From Rhodobacter sp. (GTDB lineage Bacteria > Pseudomonadota > Alphaproteobacteria > Rhodobacterales > Rhodobacteraceae): 51,145 nucleotides of DNA. The translations under genes and the position numbers were made by a program. Below, piece after piece: positions 34,630-42,847 of this stretch (its first letter is position 1; each line of letters starts with the position of its first letter). Under the pieces are notes generated by a model. That model saw nothing but the letters and a program-made list of their open reading frames with translations, ran no database searches and was not told where the DNA came from. The stretch spans positions 1-51,145 of the forward strand of contig JAIXRW010000039.1 in assembly GCA_027484985.1 (NCBI GenBank), in the 5' to 3' direction.

Positions 34630-35802
34630 ATGCGGACCGGTATCGCCAGCCTTGTCGCGGCCTATGTGCTGTCGCAATTCTACCGTGCCTTCCTTGCGGT
34701 GCTGTCGCCCGTGCTGAAAGCGGAACTGGGCGCCACGCCCGAGGACCTCGCCGCCGCATCCGGCCTGTGGTTCCTCGCCTTTGCCCTGATGCAAATCCCC
34801 GTGGGCGCCGCGCTTGACAGTATCGGCCCCCGCCGCACCACCGCCGTGCTGCTGGCCTTGGGCGGCGGCGGCGGCGCGGCCCTGTTTGCCATGGCAACGG
34901 GGCCCACCGCCCTGTGGCTTGCGATGATGCTGATCGGCGCGGGCTGTGCGCCCGTCCTCATGGCCTCCTACTACATCTTTGCGCGCACCTATGCGCCCGC
35001 CGTTTTCGGCACGCTGGCAGGCGCGGTGATCGGCTTCGGCTCGCTTGGCAATGTGGCGGCATCGCTCCCCCTTTCCGCCGCTGTCGCGCTGTTCGGCTGG
35101 CGCGGCACGCTCTGGGCCATGGCGGCCCTGACACTGGTGGTCGCGGCCCTCATTGCCCTGCTGGTGCGCGATCCGGCCCGCGTCGACTCTACCGCCAAAG
35201 GCTCGCTTCTCGACCTTTTGAAAATGCCCGCCCTCTGGCCCGTGCTTGCCATGATGGTCGTTTGCTACGCCCCCGCCGCGGGGCTGCGCGGCCTTTGGAC
35301 CGGCCCCTATTTCGCCGATGTCTATGCCGCCGATGCCGCAGGGATCGGCCGCGCCACGCTGGTCATGGGGCTTGCCATGGTGGCAGGCAACTTCGCCTAT
35401 GGCCCGCTGGAACGGCTGCTCAAAACCCGCAAATGGCTGATCTTCGGCGGCAACGCCCTTGTCGCCCTGTTCCTCGCCGCCCTCGTGGCCTTCCCCGCGG
35501 CAGGCCCTGTTACATCGATGGCCTTGCTGGCGGGCGTGGGCTTCTTCGGGTCGTCCTTCGGCATGGTCATCGCCCATGGCCGCGCCTTCTTTCCCCCCCA
35601 TCTGATCGGGCGGGGGGTAACGCTGCTGAACCTGTTCGGCATCGCCGCCGTGGGGCTGGCGCAGGTCGCCACGGGCCGTATCCATGCCGCCATCGCCACA
35701 CCGCCCGCCCCTGCACCCTATCAGGCCATCTTCGCCTGCTTCGGCCTTGCCCTCGCCCTTGGCCTGATCGGCTATCTCTTTTCCCGCGACCGCACCGACT
35801 GA
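34630..35802 (+). CDS. MFS transporter
   Basis: This 390-residue membrane protein has about twelve helices and starts one base after the previous MFS stop. Motif A appears as GAALDSIGPRRTTAV. It belongs to a different MFS branch from its neighbour. The pair is probably cotranscribed, but whether they transport related compounds is unknown. Confidence 0.9.
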   Translation: MRTGIASLVAAYVLSQFYRAFLAVLSPVLKAELGATPEDLAAASGLWFLAFALMQIPVGAALDSIGPRRTTAVLLALGGGGGAALFAMATGPTALWLAMMLIGAGCAPVLMASYYIFARTYAPAVFGTLAGAVIGFGSLGNVAASLPLSAAVALFGWRGTLWAMAALTLVVAALIALLVRDPARVDSTAKGSLLDLLKMPALWPVLAMMVVCYAPAAGLRGLWTGPYFADVYAADAAGIGRATLVMGLAMVAGNFAYGPLERLLKTRKWLIFGGNALVALFLAALVAFPAAGPVTSMALLAGVGFFGSSFGMVIAHGRAFFPPHLIGRGVTLLNLFGIAAVGLAQVATGRIHAAIATPPAPAPYQAIFACFGLALALGLIGYLFSRDRTD

Positions 35803-35830
35803 GACATCGTCGCGCAAATGTTCCCCGCCC

Positions 35831-35858
35831 CGAAAAATCTTCGTACGAAGATTTTTCG
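35831..35858. repeat. Perfect 28-bp AT-rich palindrome
   Basis: CGAAAAATCTTCGT at 35831-35844 is exactly mirrored by ACGAAGATTTTTCG at 35845-35858. It lies 28 bases after the second MFS gene and shares AAGATTTTTC with the R3 flanking hairpin. A T run plus C run follows, so it may terminate the MFS operon. Confidence 0.85.
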
Positions 35859-35898
35859 CCCCCCCACCCCTGCCGCCAGGGAATCCTGATCAGGTTTT

Positions 35899-35925
35899 TT
35901 CGGCCAGCTGCAACCTCTGGCCGAA
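35899..35925. other. Hairpin upstream of asd
   Basis: TTCGGCCAG at 35899-35907 pairs perfectly with CTGGCCGAA at 35917-35925 around nine bases. A T run precedes it instead of following it on the plus strand, so it is not a plus-strand terminator; it may be part of the asd leader. Confidence 0.5.
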
Positions 35926-36003
35926 GGAATCCGCTTTTACAGCCCCGCACCTTGGGCTAACAGGCCCCGTCCCTGCGTTGGGGGCGGATAAAGGAGAACC
36001 ACG

Positions 36004-37026
36004 ATGGGCTACAAGGTCGTTGTCGTCGGTGCCACCGGCAACGTTGGCAAAGAGATGCTGAACATCCTCGCGGAACGCGAGTTTCCGGTTGACGAGATTG
36101 CGGCACTGGCGTCGCGCAAATCGCTCGGCACCGAAGTCAGCTTTGGCGACCGAACTTTGAAAACCCTCGATCTCGACACCTTCGATTTCACCGGCTGGGA
36201 TATCGCGCTCTTTGCCATCGGCTCTGATGCGACCAAGCTCTACGCGCCAAAGGCCGCCGCCTCGGGCTGCGTGGTGATCGACAACTCGTCGCTCTACCGC
36301 TACGACCCCGACATCCCGCTGATCGTGCCCGAAGTGAACGCCGACGACGTGGTGCGCTACAAGAACAAGAACATCATCGCCAACCCCAACTGCTCGACCG
36401 CGCAAATGGTCGTGGCACTGAAACCCCTGCATGACCGCGCCCGCATCAAGCGCGTTGTCGTCGCCACCTACCAGTCGGTCTCGGGCACCGGCAAAGAGGC
36501 GATGGATGAGCTGTGGAACCAGACCAAGGGCATCTTCGTCCCCGGTCAGGAAGTGGCGCCCAAGGTCTATCCCAAGCAGATCGCCTTCAACGTGATCCCC
36601 CAAATCGACGTCTTCCTTGATAGCGGCGAGACCAAGGAAGAATGGAAGATGGTGGCCGAGACGAAAAAGATCCTCGACCCCAAGATCAAGGTCACCGCCA
36701 CCTGCGTGCGCGTGCCCGTCTTCGTCGGCCATTCCGAGGCGATCAACATCGAGTTCGAAGATTACCTCGACTGGGAAGAAGCGACCGATATCCTGCGCGA
36801 AGCGCCGGGCGTGCTGGTCGTCGATAAACGCGAAGCGGGCGGCTACATCACCCCCATCGAATGTGTGGGCGAATATGCCACCTATGTCAGCCGCATCCGG
36901 CAGGACAGCACGATCGAGAACGGGCTCAGCCTGTGGTGCGTGTCCGACAACCTGCGCAAGGGCGCCGCGCTGAACGCCGTGCAAATCGCCGAGGTGCTGG
37001 GAAGCCGCTGCCTGAAAAAAGGCTAA
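36004..37026 (+). CDS. asd: Aspartate-semialdehyde dehydrogenase
   Basis: This 340-residue cytoplasmic enzyme reduces aspartyl phosphate to the semialdehyde for lysine, threonine, methionine and diaminopimelate synthesis, with NADPH. The nucleotide-binding start is VVGATGNVGKEML, and the active-site cysteine is Cys130 in NPNCSTAQM. The length and the YKNKNIIANPNCS stretch place it in the common bacterial group. AAAGGAGAACCACG gives a strong ribosome-binding site. It is monocistronic, bounded downstream by an intrinsic terminator. Confidence 0.97.
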   Translation: MGYKVVVVGATGNVGKEMLNILAEREFPVDEIAALASRKSLGTEVSFGDRTLKTLDLDTFDFTGWDIALFAIGSDATKLYAPKAAASGCVVIDNSSLYRYDPDIPLIVPEVNADDVVRYKNKNIIANPNCSTAQMVVALKPLHDRARIKRVVVATYQSVSGTGKEAMDELWNQTKGIFVPGQEVAPKVYPKQIAFNVIPQIDVFLDSGETKEEWKMVAETKKILDPKIKVTATCVRVPVFVGHSEAINIEFEDYLDWEEATDILREAPGVLVVDKREAGGYITPIECVGEYATYVSRIRQDSTIENGLSLWCVSDNLRKGAALNAVQIAEVLGSRCLKKG

Positions 37027-37061
37027 GCCGCGCCGCGCCTCTGCCCGGCCTTTTTGCCCTG

Positions 37062-37088
37062 AACCCCGCCCCCCGTGGCGGGGTTTTT
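37062..37088 (+). terminator. Rho-independent terminator of asd
   Basis: AACCCCGCC at 37062-37070 pairs with GGCGGGGTT at 37077-37085 around CCCCGT, and T residues follow. Confidence 0.9.
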
Positions 37089-37395
37089 CGTAAAGATCGG
37101 GTTAAGGCCGGGTCCGCCGCCTGTGCATCGTTTGTGCATAGCAGCAACATCCGTTTCAGCCGCTTTAACGGGGGCTGATTCTGTCGCCAAGTCGCCACGA
37201 TCCACACCGCTTGGCCTTGGTCTTGCCCGAAAGCGGTGAACCAGCGGCTGGCTCCCACAGCGCAAGGTCGGGGCCGGACCCATCCCAAGGGACGCCCCGT
37301 ATCCCCATGAAAGCCCTATAAAAACCCACTTTCGATTGAGATATTGCCACCTTTCGGCGCACTAATGTTTATCGAACACGCAATCGGGGGACGCC
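37089..37395. other. Intergenic stretch after the asd terminator
   Basis: Apart from the terminator before it, I recognise no gene or RNA. A short direct repeat TGTGCAT occurs at about 37121 and 37132. TTGAGA near 37336 could be a -35 box for the small ORF, but no good -10 follows. The stretch lies in the zone where strand composition changes. Confidence 0.5.
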
Positions 37396-37587
37396 ATGTT
37401 CAAGACCTTCACCGCATCGTTCTTCCAGCGCCGCCAGCAATCCGACGCCATCTGCGGCGACCGCACCACCATGACCCGGTCCGAACTCCAGGACCTGTTC
37501 CGCAACGAGTTCGAAACCCACAACCGCGTCGCCCTCGAAATCACCGCCCGCCAAGGAAACCGCCGCCCCGACATTTACGCGGCCTGA
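37396..37587 (+). CDS. Small hypothetical protein (63 residues)
   Basis: MFKTFTASFFQRRQQ opens a basic, amphipathic N-terminus; the middle is polar and the end reads NRRPDIYAA. GGGGGA lies seven bases before the ATG, and third codon positions are mostly G or C as in real genes of this genome. There is no signal peptide or membrane helix, and I recognise no family. It stands alone, convergent with the carbonic anhydrase gene 33 bases away. The coding call is moderately safe. Confidence 0.6.
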   Translation: MFKTFTASFFQRRQQSDAICGDRTTMTRSELQDLFRNEFETHNRVALEITARQGNRRPDIYAA

Positions 37588-37620
37588 CGGGCTGGCCCGC
37601 GCCTTTCGGCAAGGGTCTGA

Positions 37621-38271
37621 TTATCCTACGGAAACAAACCCGCTGCGCGACGGATCATACTGCTCAAGCCCGCCTTCGCCGGTATCTGTCCACAGGCCAT
37701 GCAGGGTCAGACGTTCCTCGTCCACGGCGGCCTGCACGAAGGGAAAGGTCATGAGGTTCTCAAGACTGACCAGCACCGCTTCCTTCTCAAGCGCCCGCAA
37801 CCTATCCCCCTCGGGCATATGCGCGATCCGCAGGAATCCGGGGCGCAAAATGTCCATCCAGCGGCCTACGAAACTCGACTTTTCCTCAAGCTGCGGCGCA
37901 TGGCCCGAACACATGTCATGACAGCCCCGCACGCCGCCACAATTGGAATGGCCCAACACCACGATATGCGCCACCCCCAGCGACGTGACGGCATATTCCA
38001 CCGCGGCCGAAGTGCCATGATACTCGCCATCGGGGTTATAGGGCGGCACAAGGTTTGCCACGTTGCGGTGAATGAAGAACTCGCCTTCATCCGCCCCGAA
38101 GATCGAGGTGACATGCACGCGGCTGTCACAGCAGGAAATCACCATAGCCCGCGGATGCTGCCCGCTTTCGGCCAGCCTGCGATACCAGGCCTTGTTGTCC
38201 TGATAGGTCGTGGCTTTCCAGCCTTGGAACCGCTGGATCAGATAGGCGGGAAGGGGGCGGGCCTGAAGCAT
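37621..38271 (-). CDS. Beta-class carbonic anhydrase
   Basis: The 216-residue zinc enzyme hydrates CO2. Zinc ligands are Cys47 (in SCCDSRV), His108 and Cys111 (in GHSNCGG), with the Asp49-Arg51 dyad. Start MLQARPLPAYL at 38271 is chosen because the longer upstream frame overlaps the opposite-strand genes and is not family-like. No signal peptide is present, so it acts in the cytoplasm, likely supplying bicarbonate for carboxylases or pH balance. It is divergent from the small four-helix-like protein gene (145 bases). Confidence 0.95.
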   Translation of the reverse strand: MLQARPLPAYLIQRFQGWKATTYQDNKAWYRRLAESGQHPRAMVISCCDSRVHVTSIFGADEGEFFIHRNVANLVPPYNPDGEYHGTSAAVEYAVTSLGVAHIVVLGHSNCGGVRGCHDMCSGHAPQLEEKSSFVGRWMDILRPGFLRIAHMPEGDRLRALEKEAVLVSLENLMTFPFVQAAVDEERLTLHGLWTDTGEGGLEQYDPSRSGFVSVG

Positions 38272-38416
38272 CTGGTCTCCTTGCTTCTGTGTTCCGTGCG
38301 CCTTCCTAGGCCCGCAAACCGGAAAATTCGAGCCTTTATTGCGAGCCGAGACAACCTTTTCTTCAGTGGCACGAAACATGCTCTGCCACGGGTGTGACAT
38401 GGGTTCGGAGTTTGAC

Positions 38417-38794
38417 ATGGCATCTGTCGTGGTGCTTTCCCCGCGCGAGCGGTTGCGGAAAGATGCAGGCGCAATCGGCGATCTGTTCGATAAGCTGGGG
38501 CGCGAAACCGCGGCCCGGCTGGTTTCTGGCGCCTTGGAGGAACTTGCAGGCTCCGTGGCCGCCTTTGCCATACAGGTCCGGCTGGACGATCCCGCCGATG
38601 TGCAGTGGCAATCGCGGCGCCTGCAAAAACTGGCGCTTGGCCTTGGTTTGATGACTTTGGCCGATGTGGCGGGCGACCTGCGGCGCAGCCAGACCGACCC
38701 GACAGCCTTTGCCGCCGTCTGTGCCCGGCTCATGCGGGTTGCGGCGTCTTCTCTGGCCGGATTGACCCGCGATTGGGCGACCGCCGTACGGTGA
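38417..38794 (+). CDS. Hypothetical helical protein, possibly degenerate Hpt-like
   Basis: The protein has 125 residues from the ATG at 38417, which has GGAG seven bases upstream; an ATG 18 bases earlier is also in frame. It is entirely helical by eye, and the middle reads WQSRRLQKLALGLGLMTLADVAGDLRR. That spacing resembles the phosphotransfer helix of Hpt domains, but Arg/Leu occupy the place of the phospho-histidine. The family is not certain. It could be a pseudo-Hpt adaptor or an unrelated four-helix bundle. It precedes the M17 peptidase gene by 57 bases on the same strand. Confidence 0.7.
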   Translation: MASVVVLSPRERLRKDAGAIGDLFDKLGRETAARLVSGALEELAGSVAAFAIQVRLDDPADVQWQSRRLQKLALGLGLMTLADVAGDLRRSQTDPTAFAAVCARLMRVAASSLAGLTRDWATAVR

Positions 38795-38851
38795 TCGGGC
38801 CTTGTAGGCAATCTTGGCTCGGCTAGGCTATAATGGCACGCTGACCACAAG

Positions 38852-40252
38852 ATGGACCAAAGCATGACCCCCGCCTTCGCCGATTCCGCTGCCCCGTCAC
38901 GCTGCCTGCACATTGTGCCCGCCGACCGGCTGGACAGTTTTCTGGAAACGCTGCCCGAACCGGCGCGGCAATGGCTGCGGTCAACACGGTTCGAAGGCGG
39001 CTTGGGCGACCTGCGGCTGCTGCCCGCAGCCGATGGGCAGGTCGACTCGGCCGTTGCAGGCTTTGGCACACCGAAAACGCGGCGCCGCACCAGATTCGGC
39101 CTTGCGCGGGCCGTGGCGGGCCTGCCCGGCGGAACATGGCATATCGACGGGCCGCTCGGCATTGCCGAAAAAACCGAAATCGCGCTTGGCTGGCTTTTGT
39201 CGCAATATCGCTTTGACCAGTATCGCCCCGATGCGAAACGTCCGGAAACCGCCCTGCTGAAATGCCCCGAAGGCTGCGATCCGGCCCTGCTGACAGCCAT
39301 GGCCGAAGGCGAATACCTGACGCGCGATCTGATCAACACGCCCGCGTCCGATATGGGCCCGGCCGAGCTCGAGGCCGCGTTTCTGGAACTGGCCGACAGG
39401 TTTGTCGCAGATGCGTCCGTGATCGGGGGCGATGCGCTGCTTGACCGGAACTTCCCGCTCATCCATGCGGTTGGCCGTGCATCGCCCCGCTACCCCCGCC
39501 TGCTTGATATGCGCTGGGGCGAACGGGGTCCGCTGGTCACGCTTGTCGGCAAGGGCGTGTGCTTTGATACCGGCGGGCTGAACATCAAACCGTCATCGGG
39601 CATGTCGCTGATGAAAAAAGACATGGGCGGCGCGGCAACAGTGCTGGGCCTAGCGCTGATGGTGATGCGGCTGAACCTGCCGATCCGCCTGCGCGTGCTG
39701 ATCCCGGCGGTCGAAAATGTCATCTCCGGCAACGCCATGAAACCGAAAGACATCATCACCTCGCGCAAGGGGCTGACGGTCGAGGTGAACGACACCGATG
39801 CCGAAGGGCGTCTGGTTCTGGCCGACGCCCTCGCCTATGCCTGCGAGGAAGAGACCGAGCTTGTCATCTCGATGGCCACCCTGACCGGCGCGGCGCGGGT
39901 TGCCGTGGGGCCCGACATCGCCCCCTTCTACACCGATGATCCGATGGCCGCCGCCGCGCTTGAAACCGCGGCGCAGGCCGGGTTCGATCCGGTCTGGCGC
40001 ATGCCTCTTCACGATCCTTACGAAAGTGTTATCGAACCGGGCGTTGCCGATCTCGACAATGCGCCCGGCTTCGGTTTTGCGGGGTCGATCACGGCGGCGC
40101 TGTTCCTGCGGCGGTTTGTGGACAAGCCGCGCTATGTGCATTTCGACATCTACGCCCACACGCCGACCGATGCGCCTGCGCGCCCCAAAGGGGCCGTCGG
40201 CCAAGGCGCCCGTGCGCTGTTGCTTGGGCTTCCGGCAATGCTCGGCCTGTGA
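38852..40252 (+). CDS. Leucyl aminopeptidase family protein (M17)
   Basis: This 466-residue cytosolic metalloaminopeptidase has two metal sites. The metal-binding lysine region VGKGVCFDTGGLNIKP and the M17 signature Asn313-Asp-Thr-Asp-Ala-Glu-Gly-Arg320 are intact. The N-terminal domain is short and diverged from PepA, as in the PepB-like group. Two Met codons 12 bases apart compete for the start, and neither has a strong Shine-Dalgarno sequence. The stop overlaps the start of the NlpC/P60 gene, and this peptidase-NlpC pairing suggests cooperation in degrading cell-wall peptides; that is an inference. Confidence 0.94.
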   Translation: MDQSMTPAFADSAAPSRCLHIVPADRLDSFLETLPEPARQWLRSTRFEGGLGDLRLLPAADGQVDSAVAGFGTPKTRRRTRFGLARAVAGLPGGTWHIDGPLGIAEKTEIALGWLLSQYRFDQYRPDAKRPETALLKCPEGCDPALLTAMAEGEYLTRDLINTPASDMGPAELEAAFLELADRFVADASVIGGDALLDRNFPLIHAVGRASPRYPRLLDMRWGERGPLVTLVGKGVCFDTGGLNIKPSSGMSLMKKDMGGAATVLGLALMVMRLNLPIRLRVLIPAVENVISGNAMKPKDIITSRKGLTVEVNDTDAEGRLVLADALAYACEEETELVISMATLTGAARVAVGPDIAPFYTDDPMAAAALETAAQAGFDPVWRMPLHDPYESVIEPGVADLDNAPGFGFAGSITAALFLRRFVDKPRYVHFDIYAHTPTDAPARPKGAVGQGARALLLGLPAMLGL

Positions 40253-41070
40253 TGGACCGTCGCCTGACCCCGGGCAATGCGCGGGTTGCCCTGTCCGTTT
40301 TGCGCGGAACAATCGCGGCAGACCGCTATGTCGAAGGCACGCCCGCATCTGTTGCGCTGCCCGTGGTCGATCTGCGCGACCAGGCGGGCGGAAGGCGCGA
40401 CCGGCAATTGCTTTGGGGCGATGCGGTCACGGTGATCGACCGCGCCGATGGCTGGGCCTTTGTTCAGGCCGTGAAAGACGGCTATTGCGGCCATCTGCCG
40501 GAAACCGCGCTAGGCCCGCCAATCGTGGCCACGCATCGGGTGGCCGCACTTGCCACGCATCTTTACGCAGAACCCCGCGTTCAGGCACCGGACCGCGCCT
40601 GTCTTGGCCTTGGCAGTCTGGTGCAGGTCATCGGACAGGATGGTAAATTTTCTATTACCGCGCAGGGTTACATCCCGACCGCCCATCTTCGCCCGCTGGA
40701 CGCTCCCTGTGCCGATCCGGTCGCGGTGGCCGAACAGTTTCTGGGCGTGCCCTATCTGTGGGGCGGCAACAGCCTGATGGGAATCGACTGTTCCGGTCTG
40801 GTGCAGGCAGCCTTTCTTGCCTGCGGCCAACCCTGCCCCGCAGATAGCGACCTGCAACGAAGCCTTGGCACCCTCCTTCCAGACGGGGCCCGGATGCAGC
40901 GCGGTGATCTGGTGTTCTGGAAGGGGCATGTCGCGCTTGTGGTCGATGACAATCGCCTGATCCATGCAAACGGTCACACCATGTCGGTCGCCTACGAAGG
41001 AACCGATGCCTGTATCGCACGAATCCTTGCCGCCGAAGGACTGCCCGTGCTGATGCGGCGCAGGCCCTGA
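40252..41070 (+). CDS. NlpC/P60 family peptidase with N-terminal SH3-like domains
   Basis: The protein has 272 residues. Two SH3-like segments (about 25-75 and 95-145) precede a C40 domain opening PYLWGGNSLMGIDCSG. Catalytic residues are Cys180, His226 in KGHVALVVDD and probably His238. Such enzymes cleave gamma-D-Glu-diamino-acid bonds of murein peptides. No signal peptide is evident, arguing for a cytoplasmic role in recycling muropeptides, with the overlapping M17 gene as partner. The start is ATG 40252 (TGATG overlap); GTG 40249 is an alternative. The stop TGA abuts the DUF2794 stop on the other strand. Confidence 0.93.
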   Translation: MDRRLTPGNARVALSVLRGTIAADRYVEGTPASVALPVVDLRDQAGGRRDRQLLWGDAVTVIDRADGWAFVQAVKDGYCGHLPETALGPPIVATHRVAALATHLYAEPRVQAPDRACLGLGSLVQVIGQDGKFSITAQGYIPTAHLRPLDAPCADPVAVAEQFLGVPYLWGGNSLMGIDCSGLVQAAFLACGQPCPADSDLQRSLGTLLPDGARMQRGDLVFWKGHVALVVDDNRLIHANGHTMSVAYEGTDACIARILAAEGLPVLMRRRP

Positions 41071-41418
41071 TCAGTCGATGGGGCGAATAAGCTTTCGCTC
41101 CAGCACCCGCAGCACCAAAGCCAGCTCATGGCCGCGCCGCAAAATCTGGCCATCCATCCCGACCACGGCATACATCCCCTGCTTGCCCCGCAGACGCGGC
41201 CGCTTTTCGATGCGGTAAAGCGGGTTCTCGGCCGTGCGGCGAAAGACGGAAAACACGGCAACCTCTCGCAGCGCCGAAATTCCGTAATCGCGCCATTCCC
41301 CCATGGCAACCATGCGGCCATACAGCGTCAGAATGGCCGAAAGCTCGGCGCGATCAAAATGAACCTGCTCGGGCAGGGTTTGGGACAGCGGAAAAGGTGT
41401 CGGTGGCTGGACCGTCAT
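41071..41418 (-). CDS. DUF2794 domain protein
   Basis: The protein has 115 residues from the ATG at 41418. The conserved core runs from VHFDRAELSAILTLYGRMVA through EWRDYGI to RRGHELALVLRVLERKL, which I recognise as the alphaproteobacterial DUF2794 family of unknown function. It is soluble with no signal peptide. A frame extension to 41484 is not conserved-looking. It may follow the asparaginase gene upstream, but a hairpin terminator and about 230 bases separate them. Confidence 0.88.
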   Translation of the reverse strand: MTVQPPTPFPLSQTLPEQVHFDRAELSAILTLYGRMVAMGEWRDYGISALREVAVFSVFRRTAENPLYRIEKRPRLRGKQGMYAVVGMDGQILRRGHELALVLRVLERKLIRPID

Positions 41419-41614
41419 CGCCAGAGATTGCCCCCCTTGATGCGGCAAATCAAGTGCGGGCTGGCAGAACGGGTTCCACGACATGCCCCAACAAGGCCCT
41501 GATGAAACCCCGCCTTTTCCCGATTTCCGCCGCCATTGCCCGTCATAACAAACTCAGAAGACGGTGCAGAAAGGTTGACTGCCCCCAGATACCGAAAGGT
41601 GCCGTCGGACAGAG

Positions 41615-41645
41615 AGGCCCCCGTAGCTTGCCGCGACGGGGGCCT
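41615..41645 (-). terminator. Hairpin terminator downstream of the asparaginase gene
   Basis: AGGCCCCCGT at 41615-41624 pairs perfectly with ACGGGGGCCT at 41636-41645. The tract following it on the minus strand is only CTCTGT, so termination may be incomplete. Confidence 0.65.
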
Positions 41646-41652
41646 TGCCTTT

Positions 41653-42660
41653 TCAGGCAAAGCCGGGGGCAAGGGTGATAATGCCCGTCTCGAACCCGCG
41701 CCAATTCTTCTGCACCGCGTTCAGCCGCTTGCGGGTGGCGGGGTGATCGGCGTCCAGAACCCCCAGCTTGACCAAAAGCCCTGCAATCGCAGCCTCGGCC
41801 CCGCGGGTGCCGCCATCGGTGATCTTCAGGGCGATCCCCATCTTGCGGTCGGGCACGATGGCCACGAACACCGCTTCTGCCCCGGTCTTGATGGCAACCT
41901 TGCCGTCCATCGCCCGCATCAATTCGGTGCAGGCCCGCCCTTCGCCTGCCACCATTTCGGGATAGGTCGCCATGGAACGGGCAAGACGGTGCATCGCCCG
42001 CTCACGCGTGCTGCCCGCATCGCGCGCTGCCGCAAAAGCCGACATCGCGCGCGCCAACCCGTGGACCGAAGTGGCAAAATTCGGGGCCGAGCAGCCATCG
42101 ATGCCGTAACCGGGGCTGACCTCGCCCGTGGTTTCCTCGAACGCTGCCTTTACCGCCTTTTGCACCGGATGGTCGAGTTCGACATATTCCGAACCGCCCC
42201 GCAGGTGCTGGTTCAATGTCAGAAAACCGGCATGTTTGCCCGAACAGTTGTTGTGCAGCTGGCAGGGTTTCTCGTGGCCCTCGATCAAGCGGTTCCGCTC
42301 AGCCCGGTCATAGGGTTCATGCGCGCCGCACCGCAGATCAGTTTCCGAAAGGCCGCGATCCGCCAGCCAATGCGCGACGGCTTCGGTATGCAGGGCCGCT
42401 CCTTCGTGGCTTGCACAAGACAGCGCAAGTTGCCGTTCCGTCAGACCCGCCGCTTCGGCCGCGCCGCTTTCAAGCAGCGGCAGCGCCTGAAGCATCTTGC
42501 ACGAGGACCGCGGAAAGATCACCGCCGCAGGATTGCCCCAGCTTTCGACAATCTGGCCCGTTTCGTCACAAATGACCGCGTGGCCCGTATGCGTGCTTTC
42601 CAGAATCCCGCCGCGCCAAGCCTGTGCTAGCGGCACGGCACCATCATCGACCCTGCCCAT
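41653..42660 (-). CDS. L-asparaginase, type II of Rhizobium (ReAII family)
   Basis: The protein has 335 residues from the ATG at 42660, with GAGGGGGAAG upstream; longer frames are rejected. It belongs to the Asparaginase_II family typified by Rhizobium etli ReAV, which is unrelated in fold to the E. coli enzymes. Visible active-site elements are FPRSSCKML (Ser-x-x-Lys), SCASHEG, NNCSGKHAG and GIDGCSAPNF, the last two carrying the zinc-binding cysteines and lysine. It converts asparagine to aspartate and ammonia in the cytoplasm. It is divergent from the IalB-like gene. Confidence 0.92.
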   Translation of the reverse strand: MGRVDDGAVPLAQAWRGGILESTHTGHAVICDETGQIVESWGNPAAVIFPRSSCKMLQALPLLESGAAEAAGLTERQLALSCASHEGAALHTEAVAHWLADRGLSETDLRCGAHEPYDRAERNRLIEGHEKPCQLHNNCSGKHAGFLTLNQHLRGGSEYVELDHPVQKAVKAAFEETTGEVSPGYGIDGCSAPNFATSVHGLARAMSAFAAARDAGSTRERAMHRLARSMATYPEMVAGEGRACTELMRAMDGKVAIKTGAEAVFVAIVPDRKMGIALKITDGGTRGAEAAIAGLLVKLGVLDADHPATRKRLNAVQKNWRGFETGIITLAPGFA

Positions 42661-42847
42661 GTGGTCTTCCCCCTCACTGTTGCGCGATTTTCTGCCCAAA
42701 GGCCTTTTATGAAATCGACTTTTCCGGTTACAACGGGGTATCGGGTTGGTGGGCTCCGCGCCACTGAAAAGGACGTCATTTGTCGGCGGCACTGGCAGCA
42801 AGACGGCAGCGCGGGAGCCTTTTGGGGATGATCGGAGGCGTGCAGAT

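Noticed and set aside
37089..37395. Replication origin or dif site
   Set aside because: The stretch lies near the strand-composition change, but I found no DnaA-box cluster, AT-rich unwinding element or dif-like 28-mer, and neighbouring genes are not the usual origin markers.
38272..39462. Long N-terminal extension of the carbonic anhydrase frame
   Set aside because: It is antisense to the helical protein and M17 genes and shows no domain; beta-carbonic anhydrases are about 200-220 residues.
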